Positions 22,700 to 48,295 of a stretch of DNA of 64,000 nt are shown here, one piece after another. The stretch lies in contig NC_091152.1 in assembly GCF_040958095.1 (NCBI RefSeq), positions 16,839,041-16,903,040 of the forward strand, given 5' to 3'. Origin of the DNA: Procambarus clarkii. Lineage: Eukaryota > Arthropoda > Malacostraca > Decapoda > Cambaridae. The notes under the pieces are model-generated. The model did no database searches. It saw only the letters and a list, made by a program, of their open reading frames with translations, and was not told the origin of the DNA. Each line of letters opens with the position of its first letter. Position 1 is the stretch's first letter. The position numbers and the translations under genes were made by a program.

Positions 22700-23090
22700 T
22701 AAACTCAGGTATGTGAAGAGGGAGGGAGGGAGTGAGGGGGAGTATATGTGCAGAGGGAGGGAGAAAGGGAGGGTGGGAGGGAGAAAGGGAGGGTGGGAGG
22801 TTGGGAGGGTGGGAGGTTGAGAGGTTGAGAGGGAGGGAGGGATGGAGGGTGAGAGAGGGTGGGAGGTTGGGAGAGAGGGAAAGAGGGTGGGAGGGCGGGA
22901 GGGATGGAGGGTGGGAGGTTGGGAGGGAGGGTGGGATGGAGGGAGGGAATGAGGGAGGGAGAGTACATGTGCAGAGGGAGGGAGGGAGGGAAAGTACATG
23001 TACAGAGGGAGGGAGGGAGGGAAAGTACATGTGCAAAGGGAGGGAGGGAAAGTACATGTACAGATGGAGGGAAGGAGGGAGGGAGTACCC
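22700..23090. repeat. Purine-rich GGGAGG minisatellite with agtacatgt blocks
   Basis: Long ggga/gggagg tract on the + strand; near its 3' end ~35-bp units contain agtacatgtgcagagggagg. It lies about 230 bases upstream of the SPH start codon. A promoter role is possible but not shown. Proline/leucine open frames on the minus strand are repeat by-products. Confidence 0.85.
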
Positions 23091-23325
23091 CCAGTGTCAC
23101 CAGAGTACTGGAGAGAACAAGAGCAACAGGCAACACAACACCACCACCACTGGAAGCAGGAGAAGCAGAGTGAACCAGATATAAGAAATGTGTAAATTTA
23201 TCGGAAGGCGAGAACGAAAGGTGAGCGTGGGAGAGTGGCAGCTGAAGGATGGAGAGAGTGAGAGAGAGGGAGAGAGCCAGACACAAGTGGCGTGGGAGTT
23301 CCACAACAGCTCCGAGTATCACAAA

Positions 23326-37604
<14,279 letters not shown>

Positions 37605-38112
37605 CACGTCACATACTCCTACACACATCAAACACACCTTGATACTTCTCGCACTCCTAAACACACTAAGAAACCTACTTAGGCCTACTGAGGTCACACT
37701 AGGCCAACAACTGACCCTCCCCAGGTCAGTTGTTACCACCCATAACAACGGCAACAAGCAATCACAATGGCTGCAACAATCACAACAGCTGCTGCAACAA
37801 TCACAACAGCTGCTGCAACAATCAGGCGCTACAGCTGCAACAATCACAACAGCTGCTGCAACAATCACAACAGCTGCTGCAACAATCAGGCGCTACAGCT
37901 GCTGCAACAATCACAACAGCTGCCCAACTCCCAGGAACCTATTTATTTCTATAAGAAAGTGTTGTGGTGTGGCAATAGGCTCGCTCAGTGCCCAGCGAGC
38001 GATTATTTACCCAGTGTTGGCAACTTGGTTGTAATAATTTAATAATATTTATATATTATTTTAATTATCATTCAATTATGCAGGCGATGGGTTACAATAA
38101 CGTGGCTGGAGT
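37605..38112 (+). repeat. SPH 3' flank with CAA/CAG-rich minisatellite
   Basis: After the stop at 37604, about 37768-37925 consists of imperfect units with caatcacaacagctgctgca, some with aggcgctacagctg. Gln- and Thr/Ala-rich open frames there are out of the SPH frame. I found no AATAAA soon after the stop. Confidence 0.7.
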
Positions 38113-38286
38113 ATGTTGACCAGACCACACACTAGAAGGTGAAGGGACGACGACGTTTCGGTCCGTCCTGGACCATTCTCAAGTCGATTGTGTCGACTTC
38201 TCAATTCACAATCGACTTGAGAATGGTCCAGGACGGACCGAAACGTCGTCGTCCCTTCACCTTCTAGTGTGTGGTCTGGTCAACAT
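38113..38286. repeat. Perfect 80-bp foldback (MITE-like)
   Basis: Arms 38113-38192 and 38207-38286 are perfect reverse complements around a 14-base spacer. They include gttgaccagaccacacacta and acgacgacgtttcggtccgt. There is no ORF. Confidence 0.95.
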
Positions 38287-38389
38287 CATTCAATTATTAT
38301 GAATGGCAGGGGTTGTATTCCTGGGAAAACTGGTAAGATAAGATTTAAGATGAGGTACGGGAAGGAATAGGTATAAGGCTGCCAAAAAA

Positions 38390-38560
38390 AAAATTAGACT
38401 CGTCTGCTTCTGAACCCGCCAGCGTAAGAAAAACACGCCTAATCGTCTCCGTCCTGGACAGGAATCTAAGGCTCTAGGAGACTCGAACCATGTACCCCAC
38501 GCGTGTGAGGACGAAGCTCTAGTCTGGGTTTTTAGCTAACCCGTAACTTTTTGGTTGTCC
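38390..38560 (-). mobile_element. Possible tRNA-derived SINE
   Basis: On the minus strand ttagctaaaaacccagac is followed about 40 bases later by the B-box-like ggttcgagtctcc. The body is not similar to the other SINEs I see, so the call is tentative. Confidence 0.35.
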
Positions 38561-38934
38561 ATCTTCCACAATGTTGTTTAAGATTTGCTACTTGGAACAA
38601 AAAGTTTGAAGTAGCACGGGCTATGGTGAGCACGTAGATCTTCCACAAGCGACAATAACCAGTAAGGTCAGGAGTGGCCATCAAGTTCGGCGTCCAGCAG
38701 AATCCTGTGGAGTCTGGCTCACTTGTGATGGGTTATGGCGTCAATTGAATTACACACTCAGCTGGTATTCTCAGTTATGATTTCTGGAACTATAGTAGTC
38801 TTAGATGTTTATAAGATCAACGCAGTTCAGTTTTTGATTTCATAATTAGGAATACATCTGAACATAAATGGGCACTCACACCACAGAAAACAGGTGAGGC
38901 ATCCTACCGTCCCCTATAGAAAGAACATTTAAAA

Positions 38935-39110
38935 TTTTCAAATTCAAATTCAAATGTTTATTCATGTAAAGTACATACATACAAGGTGCGATACAAATAT
39001 TGATGAATTTATAGATAGAGCTAGTACATACAATGCCTAAAGCCACTATTACGCAATGCGTTTCAGGCAGGAAAAACAATAAAGACTAAAACTTAATACT
39101 AATTGAGATT
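38935..39110 (-). mobile_element. Solo LINE 3' end (family 1), reverse
   Basis: Reverse order: gtttattcatgtaaagtaca, agctagtacatacaatgcct, ctattacgcaatgcgtttca and ttaatactaattgagat. Confidence 0.75.
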
Positions 39111-39720
39111 TCAATATATCATTGACTATTATATTTTTGTATTTAAGAGTATAGCATGCTATAGTTGGCTAGGCTTCCTATTATCATGGCAAGAAACCTA
39201 ATGAGGTCACACTAGGTCAATAACTGCATGTCAAATGAGCATGTTGAAGGACTAAGTATTCTGGAGAATTATCCATCTATAGACACCTTTTTATCCATCT
39301 ATATACACTATTTAGCAGACATTGTGGGGGACAGGCTTTGGGAAGATGCCTCATTCATCACGAGCATTTTTCCAAATGTATTTTAAACTGTAGTACTGTC
39401 TTCATATATATGTATGTGCGAACAAGCCTGAACGGTCTCCAGGCATATATGCAACTGAATATATGTGTGAGTTTTCAGTTATATATGTATGTCTTAAATG
39501 CATAAGAGATTCTATACGTTGATAAATCGAGGCTTCATGAAAAATAATCTGTTACTCATTTTTGTAAGTAACAGTTGAGTTTTTAAAATAAACGCTCTGG
39601 CTTATTGTGTTCTGAAATTCCCAATATTTAAAGTGTCAACGAGATGCAGTCTGTTGTGTCTAATTGCTTGAAATTGTGTTAGACCTGTAACCCTCAGCCC
39701 TTTATGGTAGAAGCCATTAG
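39111..39720. other. No gene recognised
   Basis: AT-rich sequence with a reversed SINE-tail fragment at about 39417-39475 (tgcgaacaagcctgaacggt). Nothing else supported. Confidence 0.4.
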
Positions 39721-39721
39721 C

Positions 39722-39995
39722 AGTCCCCGTGGCGCAGTGGTAAGACACTCGCCCCGCGCTTAGTAACTGATTTGACCTGGGTTCATATCCTGGCCTGGGA
39801 AGGATTGATTAGGCGCCAATCCTTAACTGTACGCCTCTGTTCACACAGCGGTGAATGAGTACCGTTGTTAAATGATTTGGCGGATAGCATTCCGGGGAAA
39901 ATTAAGGTTAAGATCCTGCCCGAAACGCTATGCATGCTACTGGCTTTACAAGAATGTAAGAACTTTTGTACAGTATATATAAATAATAAAAACTA
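39722..39995 (+). mobile_element. tRNA-derived SINE with LINE family 2-type tail
   Basis: Head: agtccccgtggcgcagtggt with A box, and B box gggttcatatcctgg. Body: ctctgttcacacagcggtga. Tail: cctgcccgaaacgctatgca then actggctttacaagaatgta, ending in ataaataataaa. The tail matches the 3' end of the LINE at 48.3-49.3 kb. Confidence 0.85.
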
Positions 39996-40049
39996 AAGCT
40001 GGCTATGTACAGGAATGAATACTACAGCTCTGTGCTAAGCTTTTTCTCC

Positions 40050-42895
40050 GAATATTACCAGAGGCCAGGAACAGTTCTCCCAATATTACCAGAGGCCAGG
40101 AACAGTTCACCCAATATTACCAGAGGCCAGGAACAGTTCTCCCAATATTACCAGAGGCCAGGAACAGTTCTCCCAATATTACCAGAGGCCAGGAACAGTT
40201 CTCCCAATATTACCAGAGGCCAGGAACAGTTCTCCCAATATTACCAGAGGCCAGGAACAGTTCTCCCAATATTACCAGAGGCCAGGAACAGTTCTCCCAA
40301 TATTACCAGAGGCCAGGAACACTTAACCCAATATTACCAGAGGCCAGGAACAGTTCTCCCAATATTACCAGAGGCCAGGAACAGTTCACCCAATATTACC
40401 AGAGGCCAGGAACAGTTCTCCCAATATTACCAAAGGCCAGGAACACTTAACCCAATATTACCAGAGGCCAGGAACAGTTCTCTCAATATTACCAGAGGCC
40501 AGGAACAGTTCACCCAATATTACCAGAGGCCAGGAACAGTTCTCCCAATATTACCAAAGGCCAGGAACACTTAACCCAATATTACCAGAGGCCAGGAACA
40601 GTTCTCCCAATATTACCAGAGGCCAGGAACAGTTCACCCAATATTACCAGAGGCCAGGAACAGTTCACCCAATATTACCAGAGGCCAGGAACAGTTCTCC
40701 CAATATTACCAGAGGCCAGGAACAGTTCTCCCAATATTACCAGAGGCCAGGAACAGTTCTCCCAATATTACCAGAGGCCAGGAACAGTTCTCCCAATATT
40801 ACCAGTGGCCAGGAACAGTTCTCCCAATATTACCAGAGGCCAGGAACAGTTCTCCCAATATTACCAGAGGCCAGGAACAGTTCTCCCAATATTACCAGAG
40901 GCCAGGAACAGTTCTCCCAATATTACCAGAGGCCAGGAACAGTTCTCCCAATATTACCAGAGGCCAGGAACAGTTCACCCAATATTGCCAGAGGTCAGGA
41001 ACAGTTCACCCAATATTACCAGAGGCCAGTAACAGTTCACTCAATATTACCAGAGGCCAGCAACAGTTCACCCAATATTACCAGAGGCCAGGAACAGTTC
41101 TCCCAATATTACCAGAGGCCAGGAACAGTTCACCCAATATTACCAGAGGCCAGGAACAGTTCACCCAATATTACCAGAGGCCAGGAACGGTTCACCCAAT
41201 ATTACCAGAGGCCAGGAACAGTTCTCCCAATATTACCAGAGGCCAGGAACACTTAACCCAATATTACCAGAGGCCAGGAACAGTTCTCCCAATATTACCA
41301 GAGGCCAGGAACAGTTCACCCAATATTACCAGAGGCCAGGAACAGTTCTCCCAATATTACCAAAGGCCAGGAACACTTAACCCAATATTACCAGAGGCCA
41401 GGAACAGTTCTCCCAATATTACCAGAGGCCAGGAACAGTTCACCCAATATTACCAGAGGCCAGGAACAGTTCTCCCAATATTACCAGAGGCCAGGAACAG
41501 TTCTCCCAATATTACCAGAGGCCAGGAACAGTTCTCCCAATATTACCAAAGGCCAGGAACAGTTCTCCCAATATTACCAGAGGCCAGGAACAGTTCACCC
41601 AATATTACCAGAGGCCAGGAACAGTTCACCCAATATTACCAGAGGCCAGGAACAGTTCACCCAATATTACCAGAGGCCAGGAACAGTTCACCCAATATTA
41701 CCAGAGGCCAGGAACAGTTCTCCCAATATTACCAGAGGCCAGGAACAGTTCTCCCAATATTACCAGAGGCCAGGAACAGTTCTCCCAATATTACCAGAGG
41801 CCAGGAACAGTTCTCCCAATATTACCAGAGGCCAGGAACAGTTCTCCCAATATTACCAGAGGCCAGGAACACTTAACCCAATATTACCAGAGGCCAGGAA
41901 CAGTTCTCCCAATATTACCAGAGGCCAGGAACAGTTCACCCAATATTACCAGAGGCCAGGAACAGTTCACCCAATATTACCAGAGGCCAGGAACAGTTCA
42001 CCCAATATTACCAGAGGCCAGGAACAGTTCACCCAATATTACCAGAGGCCAGGAACAGTTCTCCCAATATTACCAGAGGCCAGGAACAGTTCTCCCAATA
42101 TTACCAGAGGCCAGGAACAGTTCTCCCAATATTACCAGAGGCCAGGAACAGTTCTCCCAATATTACCAGAGGCCAGGAACAGTTCTCCCAATATTACCAG
42201 AGGCCAGGAACACTTAACCCAATATTACCAGAGGCCAGGAACAGTTCTCCCAATATTACCAGAGGCCAGGAACAGTTCACCCAATATTACCAGAGGCCAG
42301 GAACAGTTCACCCAATATTACCAGAGGCCAGGAACAGTTCTCCCAATATTACCAGAGGCCAGGAACAGTTCTCCCAATATTACCAGAGGCCAGGAACAGT
42401 TCTCCCAATATTACCAGAGGCCAGGAACAGTTCACCCAATATTACCAGAGGCCAGGAACACTTAACCCAATATTACCAGAGGCCAGGAACAGTTCTCCCA
42501 ATATTACCAGAGGCCAGGAACAGTTCTCCCAATATTACCAGAGGCCAGGAACAGTTCACCCAATATTACCAGAGGCCAGGAACAGTTCTCCCAATATTAC
42601 CAGAGGCCAGGAACGGTTCTCCCAATATTACCAGAGGCCAGGAACAGTTCACCCAATATTACCAGAGGCCAGGAACAGTTCACCCAATATTACCAGAGGC
42701 CAGGAACACTTAACCCAATATTACCAGAGGCCAGGAACAGTTCTCCCAATATTACCAGAGGCCAGGAACAGTTCTCCCAATATTACCAGAGGCCAGGAAC
42801 AGTTCACCCAATATTACCAGAGGCCAGGAACAGTTCTCCCAATATTACCAGAGGCCAGGAACGGTTCTCCCAATATTACCAGAGGCCAGGAACAG
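40050..42895. repeat. 31-bp minisatellite, about 92 copies
   Basis: The unit starts caatattaccagaggccagg, then a variable end. Three end types recur: cagttctcc, cagttcacc and cacttaacc. Because 31 is not divisible by three, frames repeat every 93 bases and produce 31-residue periodic ORFs of no significance. There are no unique spacers. Confidence 0.97.
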
Positions 42896-43004
42896 TTGAC
42901 TAATGACAAACATTTTAATAACAAGTCTGTATTGATGGCGGTGGTTCGAAGCTGTAGTCACAGATTATTATTATGCACTAGTGTGTCGGACTGTCGACTT
43001 AGTG

Positions 43005-43905
43005 TCCAGGGACACATTCTAAATATATCAAAAAAAGTTTCAAAAACTGTTGGCATTCTTTCTAAGATCAGATATTATGTACCCCGCCCTGCCCTGGTTA
43101 CTCTCTATTACTCCCTTATCTATCCATATCTCAACTATGGTATTTGTGCTTGGGGTTCTACTACCCAAAATCATTTACGTCCTCTAATTACTCAACACAA
43201 AGCTGCTATTAGGACAATACCCAACTCTGGCCCCAGACATCACTCGGTACCCTTACTCAAATCTCTGAATATGTTAGATATTAAGTCACTGCACATTCTC
43301 TCATGTGTATTATACATATATAAAACGCTGAACTGTAATGCCAATCCTGACCTCAAAAGCTTCATAGAAGGTTGTAACAGAACCCATGAGCACCACACCA
43401 GAAATAAATACAGTTTTGATATTCCTAGAGTACGACTTAATCAAACTAGAAATGCTCTACAAATCAAGGGACCCAGAATGTGGAATGACCTTCCCAACCA
43501 TGTTAAAGACTGTACCTCTCTCAACCAGTTTAAGATATAAACTAAACACTACCTAATAAATTCCCTGTAACCTACCTCACTCCTCTATTGTCAACCCATG
43601 TCTGTTATTTTTTTTTTTTTAATCACTGTTTGTCAACCTATTGTATTTGTGCTGCTTTTTCAGTCATGTTCCCCCCCTTTTTTTATCTTTATTTGTATTT
43701 GTTCTCAACACTTTTTATTCTTTATGCTCAATTAGTATTAAGTTCTAGATATTAATGTTTTTCCTGCCCGAAACGCATTGCGTAATAGTGGCTTTAGGCA
43801 TTGTATGTACTAGCTCTATCTATATATCAATCCATTAATGTAACATCACTTGTATGTATATACCTTACCTGAATAAACATATTTATTTATTTATTTATTA
43901 GTCGA
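43005..43905 (+). mobile_element. 5'-truncated family 1 LINE, 3' end
   Basis: It starts at about gtccagggacacattct (QGHILNISKKVSKTVG) and keeps a near-complete C-terminal frame to 43540. It is the same subfamily as the intact LINE, sharing cccgaaacgcattgcgtaat and the (attt)n tail. gtcgac precedes it (about 42993) and follows the tail (about 43902), a possible 6-bp target-site duplication. Confidence 0.9.
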
Positions 43906-44348
43906 CGTGGAACGTAATATTAACACAAAATAATGGTAAACTAATTATTTATTTTATCTTCAGTTCTTTGAAATCGACAATTGTGAGTTTATTTCCTAAT
44001 AATGTGTGTGTATAGACACCCTCAAATACCGATTTTAATAAATTGCGTTCACACACTCAGACGATGTTCGTGTTGAGTGCGTAGGCTCCCAAGCCCCGTG
44101 GGACTCCTTCACGCACTCTACACTACTCGCCATCATTCAACTACTACGCACTTTTACCAAAATAAAGGTGTAATAAGGCTGATACCATGTTTGGGAGATG
44201 CTAGGCTTGCGAGGCTTGTCGGAGTCTTCTGAAACTTCTTGAAAAACTTATCCGGGAACTTTTCCAAGAATTTTGAAGCCTCTCACTTGGGCTTCCGGCA
44301 GCCCAGGTCGCCGCCTATCCGGACTGCTGGATAATCCGGATAGTCCAC
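43906..44348 (-). other. 3' UTR and flank of the tyrosine-rich gene
   Basis: A minus-strand AATAAA lies at 43988-43993, about 360 bases beyond the stop, and may be the polyadenylation signal. Short tatccgga inverted words lie at 44315-44360. Confidence 0.45.
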
Positions 44349-47300
44349 CTATCCGGACATCATATTAACGTAACTGTAGGAGAGTGGGTAGCCGTAGTTG
44401 TAGTACGGATAGCCGTAGTTGTAGTAGTAGTAATACGGGGAATTTCCGTAGTAGTAGCTCACGTAGGGAGGATTAGGGCCGTAGGGGTAAGTGTAGTAGC
44501 CGTAGTCCGGAGCCCCGACGACTGCTACCGTCAGGAGAGCCAGCACCACCAGTACCAGTACCTGCGAGTGAGACAACACTGTGTTACAACAGTCAGGAGA
44601 GCCAGCACCACCAGTACCAGTACCTGCGAGTGAGACAACACTGTGTTACAACAGTCAGTAGAGCCAGCACCACCAGTACCAGTACCTGCGAGTGAGCCAA
44701 CACTGTGTTACAACAGTCAGGAGAGCCAGCACCACCAGTACCAGTACCTGCGAGTGAGCCAACACTGTGTTACAACAGTCAGGAGAGCCAGCACCACCAG
44801 TACCAGTACCTGCGAGTGAGCCAACACTGTGTTACAACAGTCAGGAGAGCCAGCACCACCAGTACCAGTACCTGCGAGTGAGCCAACACTGTGTTACAAC
44901 AGTCAGGAGAGCCAGCACCACCAGTACCAGTACCTGCGAGTGAGACAACATTGTGTTACAACAGTCAGTAGAGCCAGCACCACCAGTACCAGTACCTGCG
45001 AGTGAGACAACACTGTGTTACAACAGTCAGGAGAGCCAGCACCACCAGTACCAGTACCTGCGAGTGAGACAACATTGTGTTACAACAGTCAGGAGAGCCA
45101 GCACCACCAGTACCAGTACCTGCGAGTGAGACAACACTGTGTTACAACAGTCAGGAGAGCCAGCACCACCAGTACCAGTACCTGCGAGTGAGACAACACT
45201 GTGTTACAACAGTCAGGAGAGCCAGCACCACCAGTACCAGTACCTGCGAGTGTGACAACACTGTGTTACAACAGTCAGGAGAGCCAGCACCACCAGTACC
45301 AGTACCTGCGAGTGTGACAACATTGTGTTACAACAGTCAGGAGAGCCAGCACAGTGGCCTCGATGAGGACAGGAAGCCGGCAGCTTGTCAAGATCCCCCC
45401 CCCCCATTTGCCCTAATGATCTTATCCAGTTGAATTTAAAATGTTAGCTGACTTTTAGCATTTATTTATCTACACAGAATTAATAGATATTATTTCTCTA
45501 ACAGAATCATGTATGAATGTGCAAAATAATTAACTATTGTCTCAATATAAATTGAAGTTACAAATTGCTACACATTGATAGATTAGAGAAGGAGGGGAGC
45601 AGCAATATATATCAGAAAGCAAATAGATGTTCTGACAACAAGGGGTTAAAAACTGAGCCACACACAGCTGTCAGAAATGAATAACATGAAAATAATGATG
45701 GCTTAATGAAAGGTGTGTCATATAGGCCGCCAAAGCTCGATAGAAGGAAATGTGTGCTCAGATACATGTGTGCGCAGATACATGTGTGCACAGATACATG
45801 TGTGCGTAGATACATGTGTGCTCAGATACATGTGTGCTCAGATACATGTGTGCGCAGATACATGTGTGCGTAGATACATGTGTGCTCAGATACATGTGTG
45901 CACAGATACATGTGTGCGCAGATACATGTGTGCACAGATACATGTGTGCGTAGATACATGTGTGCTCAGATACATGTGTGCACAGATACATGTGTGCTCA
46001 GATACATGTGTGCACAGATACATGTGTGCTCAGATACATGTGTGCTCAGATACATGTGTGCACAGATACATGTGTGCGCAGATACATGTGTGCTCAGATA
46101 CATGTGTGCACAGATACATGTGTGCGCAGATACATGTGTGCACAGATACATGTGTGCGCAGATACATGTGTGCACAGATACATGTGTGCTCAGATACATG
46201 TGTGCTCAGATACATGTGTGCACAGATACATGTGTGCGCAGATACATGTGTGCTCAGATACATGTGTGCACAGATACATGTGTGCGCAGATATATCCTTG
46301 GTATAGCAGTATCCTTGGTATCTAGTCATGACAACGCTTGTATCATTGGCAACTAATTATAGTACATTAAACTGTATAAATAACATTGACAATGTAAATT
46401 CAGAAATGTTGGAGAACTGCTTTCTTCAACAATATATCGTGGAACCATCACGAAAAGCAAAATATTAGACTAGGTTCTAGCAGAAACTCTAGTGAATGAT
46501 ATAGAAATGAGAAGCAAGTTTGGGAACAGTGATCATAAGGAAATTAGATTTAACATAATATAGGAAAGTGGTGTGCGAGAAAACTATAAACTATAGAAGA
46601 AAACTATAAAATAGCAAACGAACTTCAGAATGCAGGAATCAAAAAGCCTATTGATCCCTTCACTGCAGCTTTTATTTATATCAATCCAAATTCCTTCATA
46701 TATACTGTATGTCTATCCTACGACTGAAACACTCCAACTATCCCATGTCTATCACGTTACCCGGTAATTCATTCCATAAACCAATATAGAAAATTTATTT
46801 CCAAACCAGTATTTATCAAGATCTATACTGAATCAAAATTTATTAAATTTATATCTATTGTGTCATATTAACAGTCTCCGTGGTGCAGTGGTAAGACACT
46901 CGCCTGGCGTTCCGCGAGCGCTATGTCTTGGGTTCGTATCCTGGCCGGGGAGGATTTACTGGGCGCAATTCCTTAACTGTAGCCTCTGTTTAACTCAACA
47001 GTAAAATGTGTACTTGGTTGTAACAACAATTCTTCGCGGCGGGGATCGTATTCCAGGGACCATAGGATTAAGGACTTGCCCGAAACGCTACGCGTACTAG
47101 TGGCTCTACAAGAATGTAACAACTCTTGTATATATCTCAAAAAAAAAAAAAAAAAAAAAAAAAGAATTGCGTTATAGATATATTTACAGCCTTATGTATA
47201 TTCCTTTTATTACACCCTTTCATTAATTTATATATTTCAGTCGTGTAAATTAAGCTAATTAAATTACTCTTCAAAAATATAGGTTTTTGTCTGTCCCATT

Positions 47301-47698
47301 TTTGTCCACAACCCGTTCTTGCACTTTCTTTAAGTCAATATTGGCTTATTTAATAAGTGCATATGTGATATACTAATTGATTGTGAATATTTTAGTTTAC
47401 CTTGAAAAGCTTCATAGAAAACACCGACCTTACCTAACCTTCTTAGTATGTTAAGATAAGCATCTTATTGCTTCTTAATTACAATTATTACTTAACCTAT
47501 ACCGTTGATAGGTTAAGTTATCTATCTATAATCAATTCTATAAGTTCTATCAATTCTGGTAGAATTTACCTACTTAAAATTATCTGCTAGATTAAGGACC
47601 TGCCCGAAACGCTGCGCGTACTAGTGGCTTTACAAGAATGTAAATACTGTACTATCCAATGTATTCTCACAAACCCAATGTACCTTCTTGTATATATA

Positions 47699-47745
<47 letters not shown>

Positions 47746-48082
47746 GTAATAATTGTAAATATGAAGCAATAAGATGTCATCGTTTGCCGATAATGCTGCT
47801 CAATCCTGAGTGTAAATATTATATATGTTAAATAACAGAGGCCTGAGACATTCCATTTACAACGAATTCCCACCCCGACTTTATTGATGCTATCTCTCTG
47901 CTTTCTTTGAAATAACCAACTGGTCAACATGCAGCCCGCATGCATTAACAGTCTGTAGAATCCGGACAGCCTCCAGGGGAAACCTATCACACTAGAATGT
48001 TTGTCAGGAGAGTGGTCGCCGCCGGCGGGAGGGGACATGCAAGAGAGAACTGTGGACTCACCAGGAGCTTGCTGGCCATCAT
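44349..48082 (-). CDS. Small secreted tyrosine-rich protein, two exons
   Basis: Exon 1 coding part is 48082-48062 (MMASKLL, donor gtgagt at 48061-48056). Exon 2 is 44561-44349 (acceptor tcactcgcag). Both junctions are phase 0. The 77-residue product starts MMASKLLVLVLVVLALLT, then VAVVGA, a signal peptide. The mature part of about 54 residues begins APDYGYY and is about 40% tyrosine with Gly, Pro, Asn and Ser (for example YYYYYNYGYPYYNYGYP). A 5' exon encoding a few residues split from exon 2 inside the signal peptide is usual in arthropod cuticle-protein genes, and a TATA box precedes exon 1. Such composition suggests a cuticle, adhesive or cross-linked matrix protein; the family is not recognised and the role is inferred. 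The 3.5-kb intron contains two minisatellites, a SINE and LINE remnants. Starting at the GTG inside exon 2 is unlikely. Confidence 0.78.
44530..45362 (-). repeat. 62-bp tandem repeat duplicating the splice acceptor and signal-peptide start
   Basis: About 13 copies plus a partial one. Read on the minus strand, each unit has tgttgtctcactcgcag followed by gtactggtactggtggtgct and ggctctcctgac. The copy nearest 44561 is the real intron/exon 2 junction. In all other copies the exon text returns after about 30 bases to ttgtaacacag. Unit variants differ at one or two bases. Confidence 0.95.
45345..45430 (-). mobile_element. LINE 3' relic
   Basis: tggcctcgatgaggacagga then ccccccatttgccctaatga resembles the minus-strand LINE end at 12250-12330. 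It abuts the 62-bp array. Confidence 0.45.
45431..45751. other. No gene recognised
   Basis: AT-rich intronic sequence between the 62-bp and 16-bp arrays. Confidence 0.4.
45752..46292. repeat. 16-bp minisatellite, about 33 copies
   Basis: Unit gatacatgtgtgcNcA, with the variable position t, g or a (and a gtaga variant). Open frames on both strands with a 16-residue period (DTCVRRYMCAQIHVC) are by-products. Confidence 0.97.
46425..46575 (+). mobile_element. LINE endonuclease relic
   Basis: The decayed frame reads KSKILD-stop-VLAETLVNDIE and FGNSDHKEIRFN, the SDH end of an AP-type LINE endonuclease. A minus-strand LINE relic may follow to about 47290, split by the SINE below. Confidence 0.5.
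46872..47165 (+). mobile_element. tRNA-derived SINE with LINE family 2-type tail
   Basis: A box region gtctccgtggtgcagtggta and B box gggttcgtatcctgg. The body has cctctgtttaactcaacagt and ggcggggatcgtattccagg. The tail is cttgcccgaaacgctacgcg then tactagtggctctacaagaa, ending in about 24 A residues. Its tail matches the LINE tails at 47.6 and 49.15 kb. Confidence 0.88.
47590..47745 (+). mobile_element. Solo LINE 3' tail (family 2)
   Basis: attaaggacctgcccgaaac, gctgcgcgtactagtggctt and tacaagaatgtaaatactgt, then gtaccttcttgtatatata and (aaat)n. No coding part. Confidence 0.85.
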
Positions 48083-48135
48083 CGTCCTGTGTTGGGAGCT
48101 GAGCACCGTGTGTGGCGCTCCTGGCCTCCGGGACC

Positions 48136-48143
48136 CTTATATA
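48136..48143 (-). promoter_or_regulatory. TATA box of the tyrosine-rich gene
   Basis: Minus strand TATATAAG lies about 54 bases before the first ATG (48082). A start site near 48110 and a 5' UTR of about 30 bases would follow, as is common in arthropod cuticle genes. No transcript evidence. Confidence 0.6.
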
Positions 48144-48295
48144 CGTCACCGCGCCACCTCTGTCTGCTGTACTACTGCCGCTACGTCTGCTGCTGTACTA
48201 CGTCATGCCTCCCATGCTGTATTACTGTGTGACGTCATGGCTGCCTCCAAACGTCATTCCGTGACGTCACGCCTCACTATACCCCTCTAGTCTCT

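Noticed and set aside
22685-23322. Pro/Ser/Leu-rich minus-strand ORFs upstream of the SPH gene
   Set aside because: They come from the GGGAGG purine tract; three frames show the same composition.
40005-41032. Periodic ORFs with QYYQRPGT and ITRGQEQF
   Set aside because: The 31-bp unit cycles through all three frames, so the ORFs are inevitable and end wherever a cacttaacc-type unit puts TAA in frame.
40050-42895. CRISPR-like array of regular short repeats
   Set aside because: Units abut directly with no unique spacers, and the genome is eukaryotic.
44562-44579. Start of the tyrosine-rich protein at a GTG within the same frame as exon 2
   Set aside because: The segment MLSHSQ is the splice acceptor region; an upstream exon with TATA box, ATG and donor in the right phase is a better start.
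45713-46356. Cys-rich periodic proteins on both strands (YMCAQIHVC-type)
   Set aside because: A 16-bp minisatellite without stops gives these frames; there is no signal peptide, splice context or unique sequence.
47997-48290. 97-codon + strand ORF
   Set aside because: It overlaps exon 1 and the promoter of the minus-strand gene and shows no domain or splice context.
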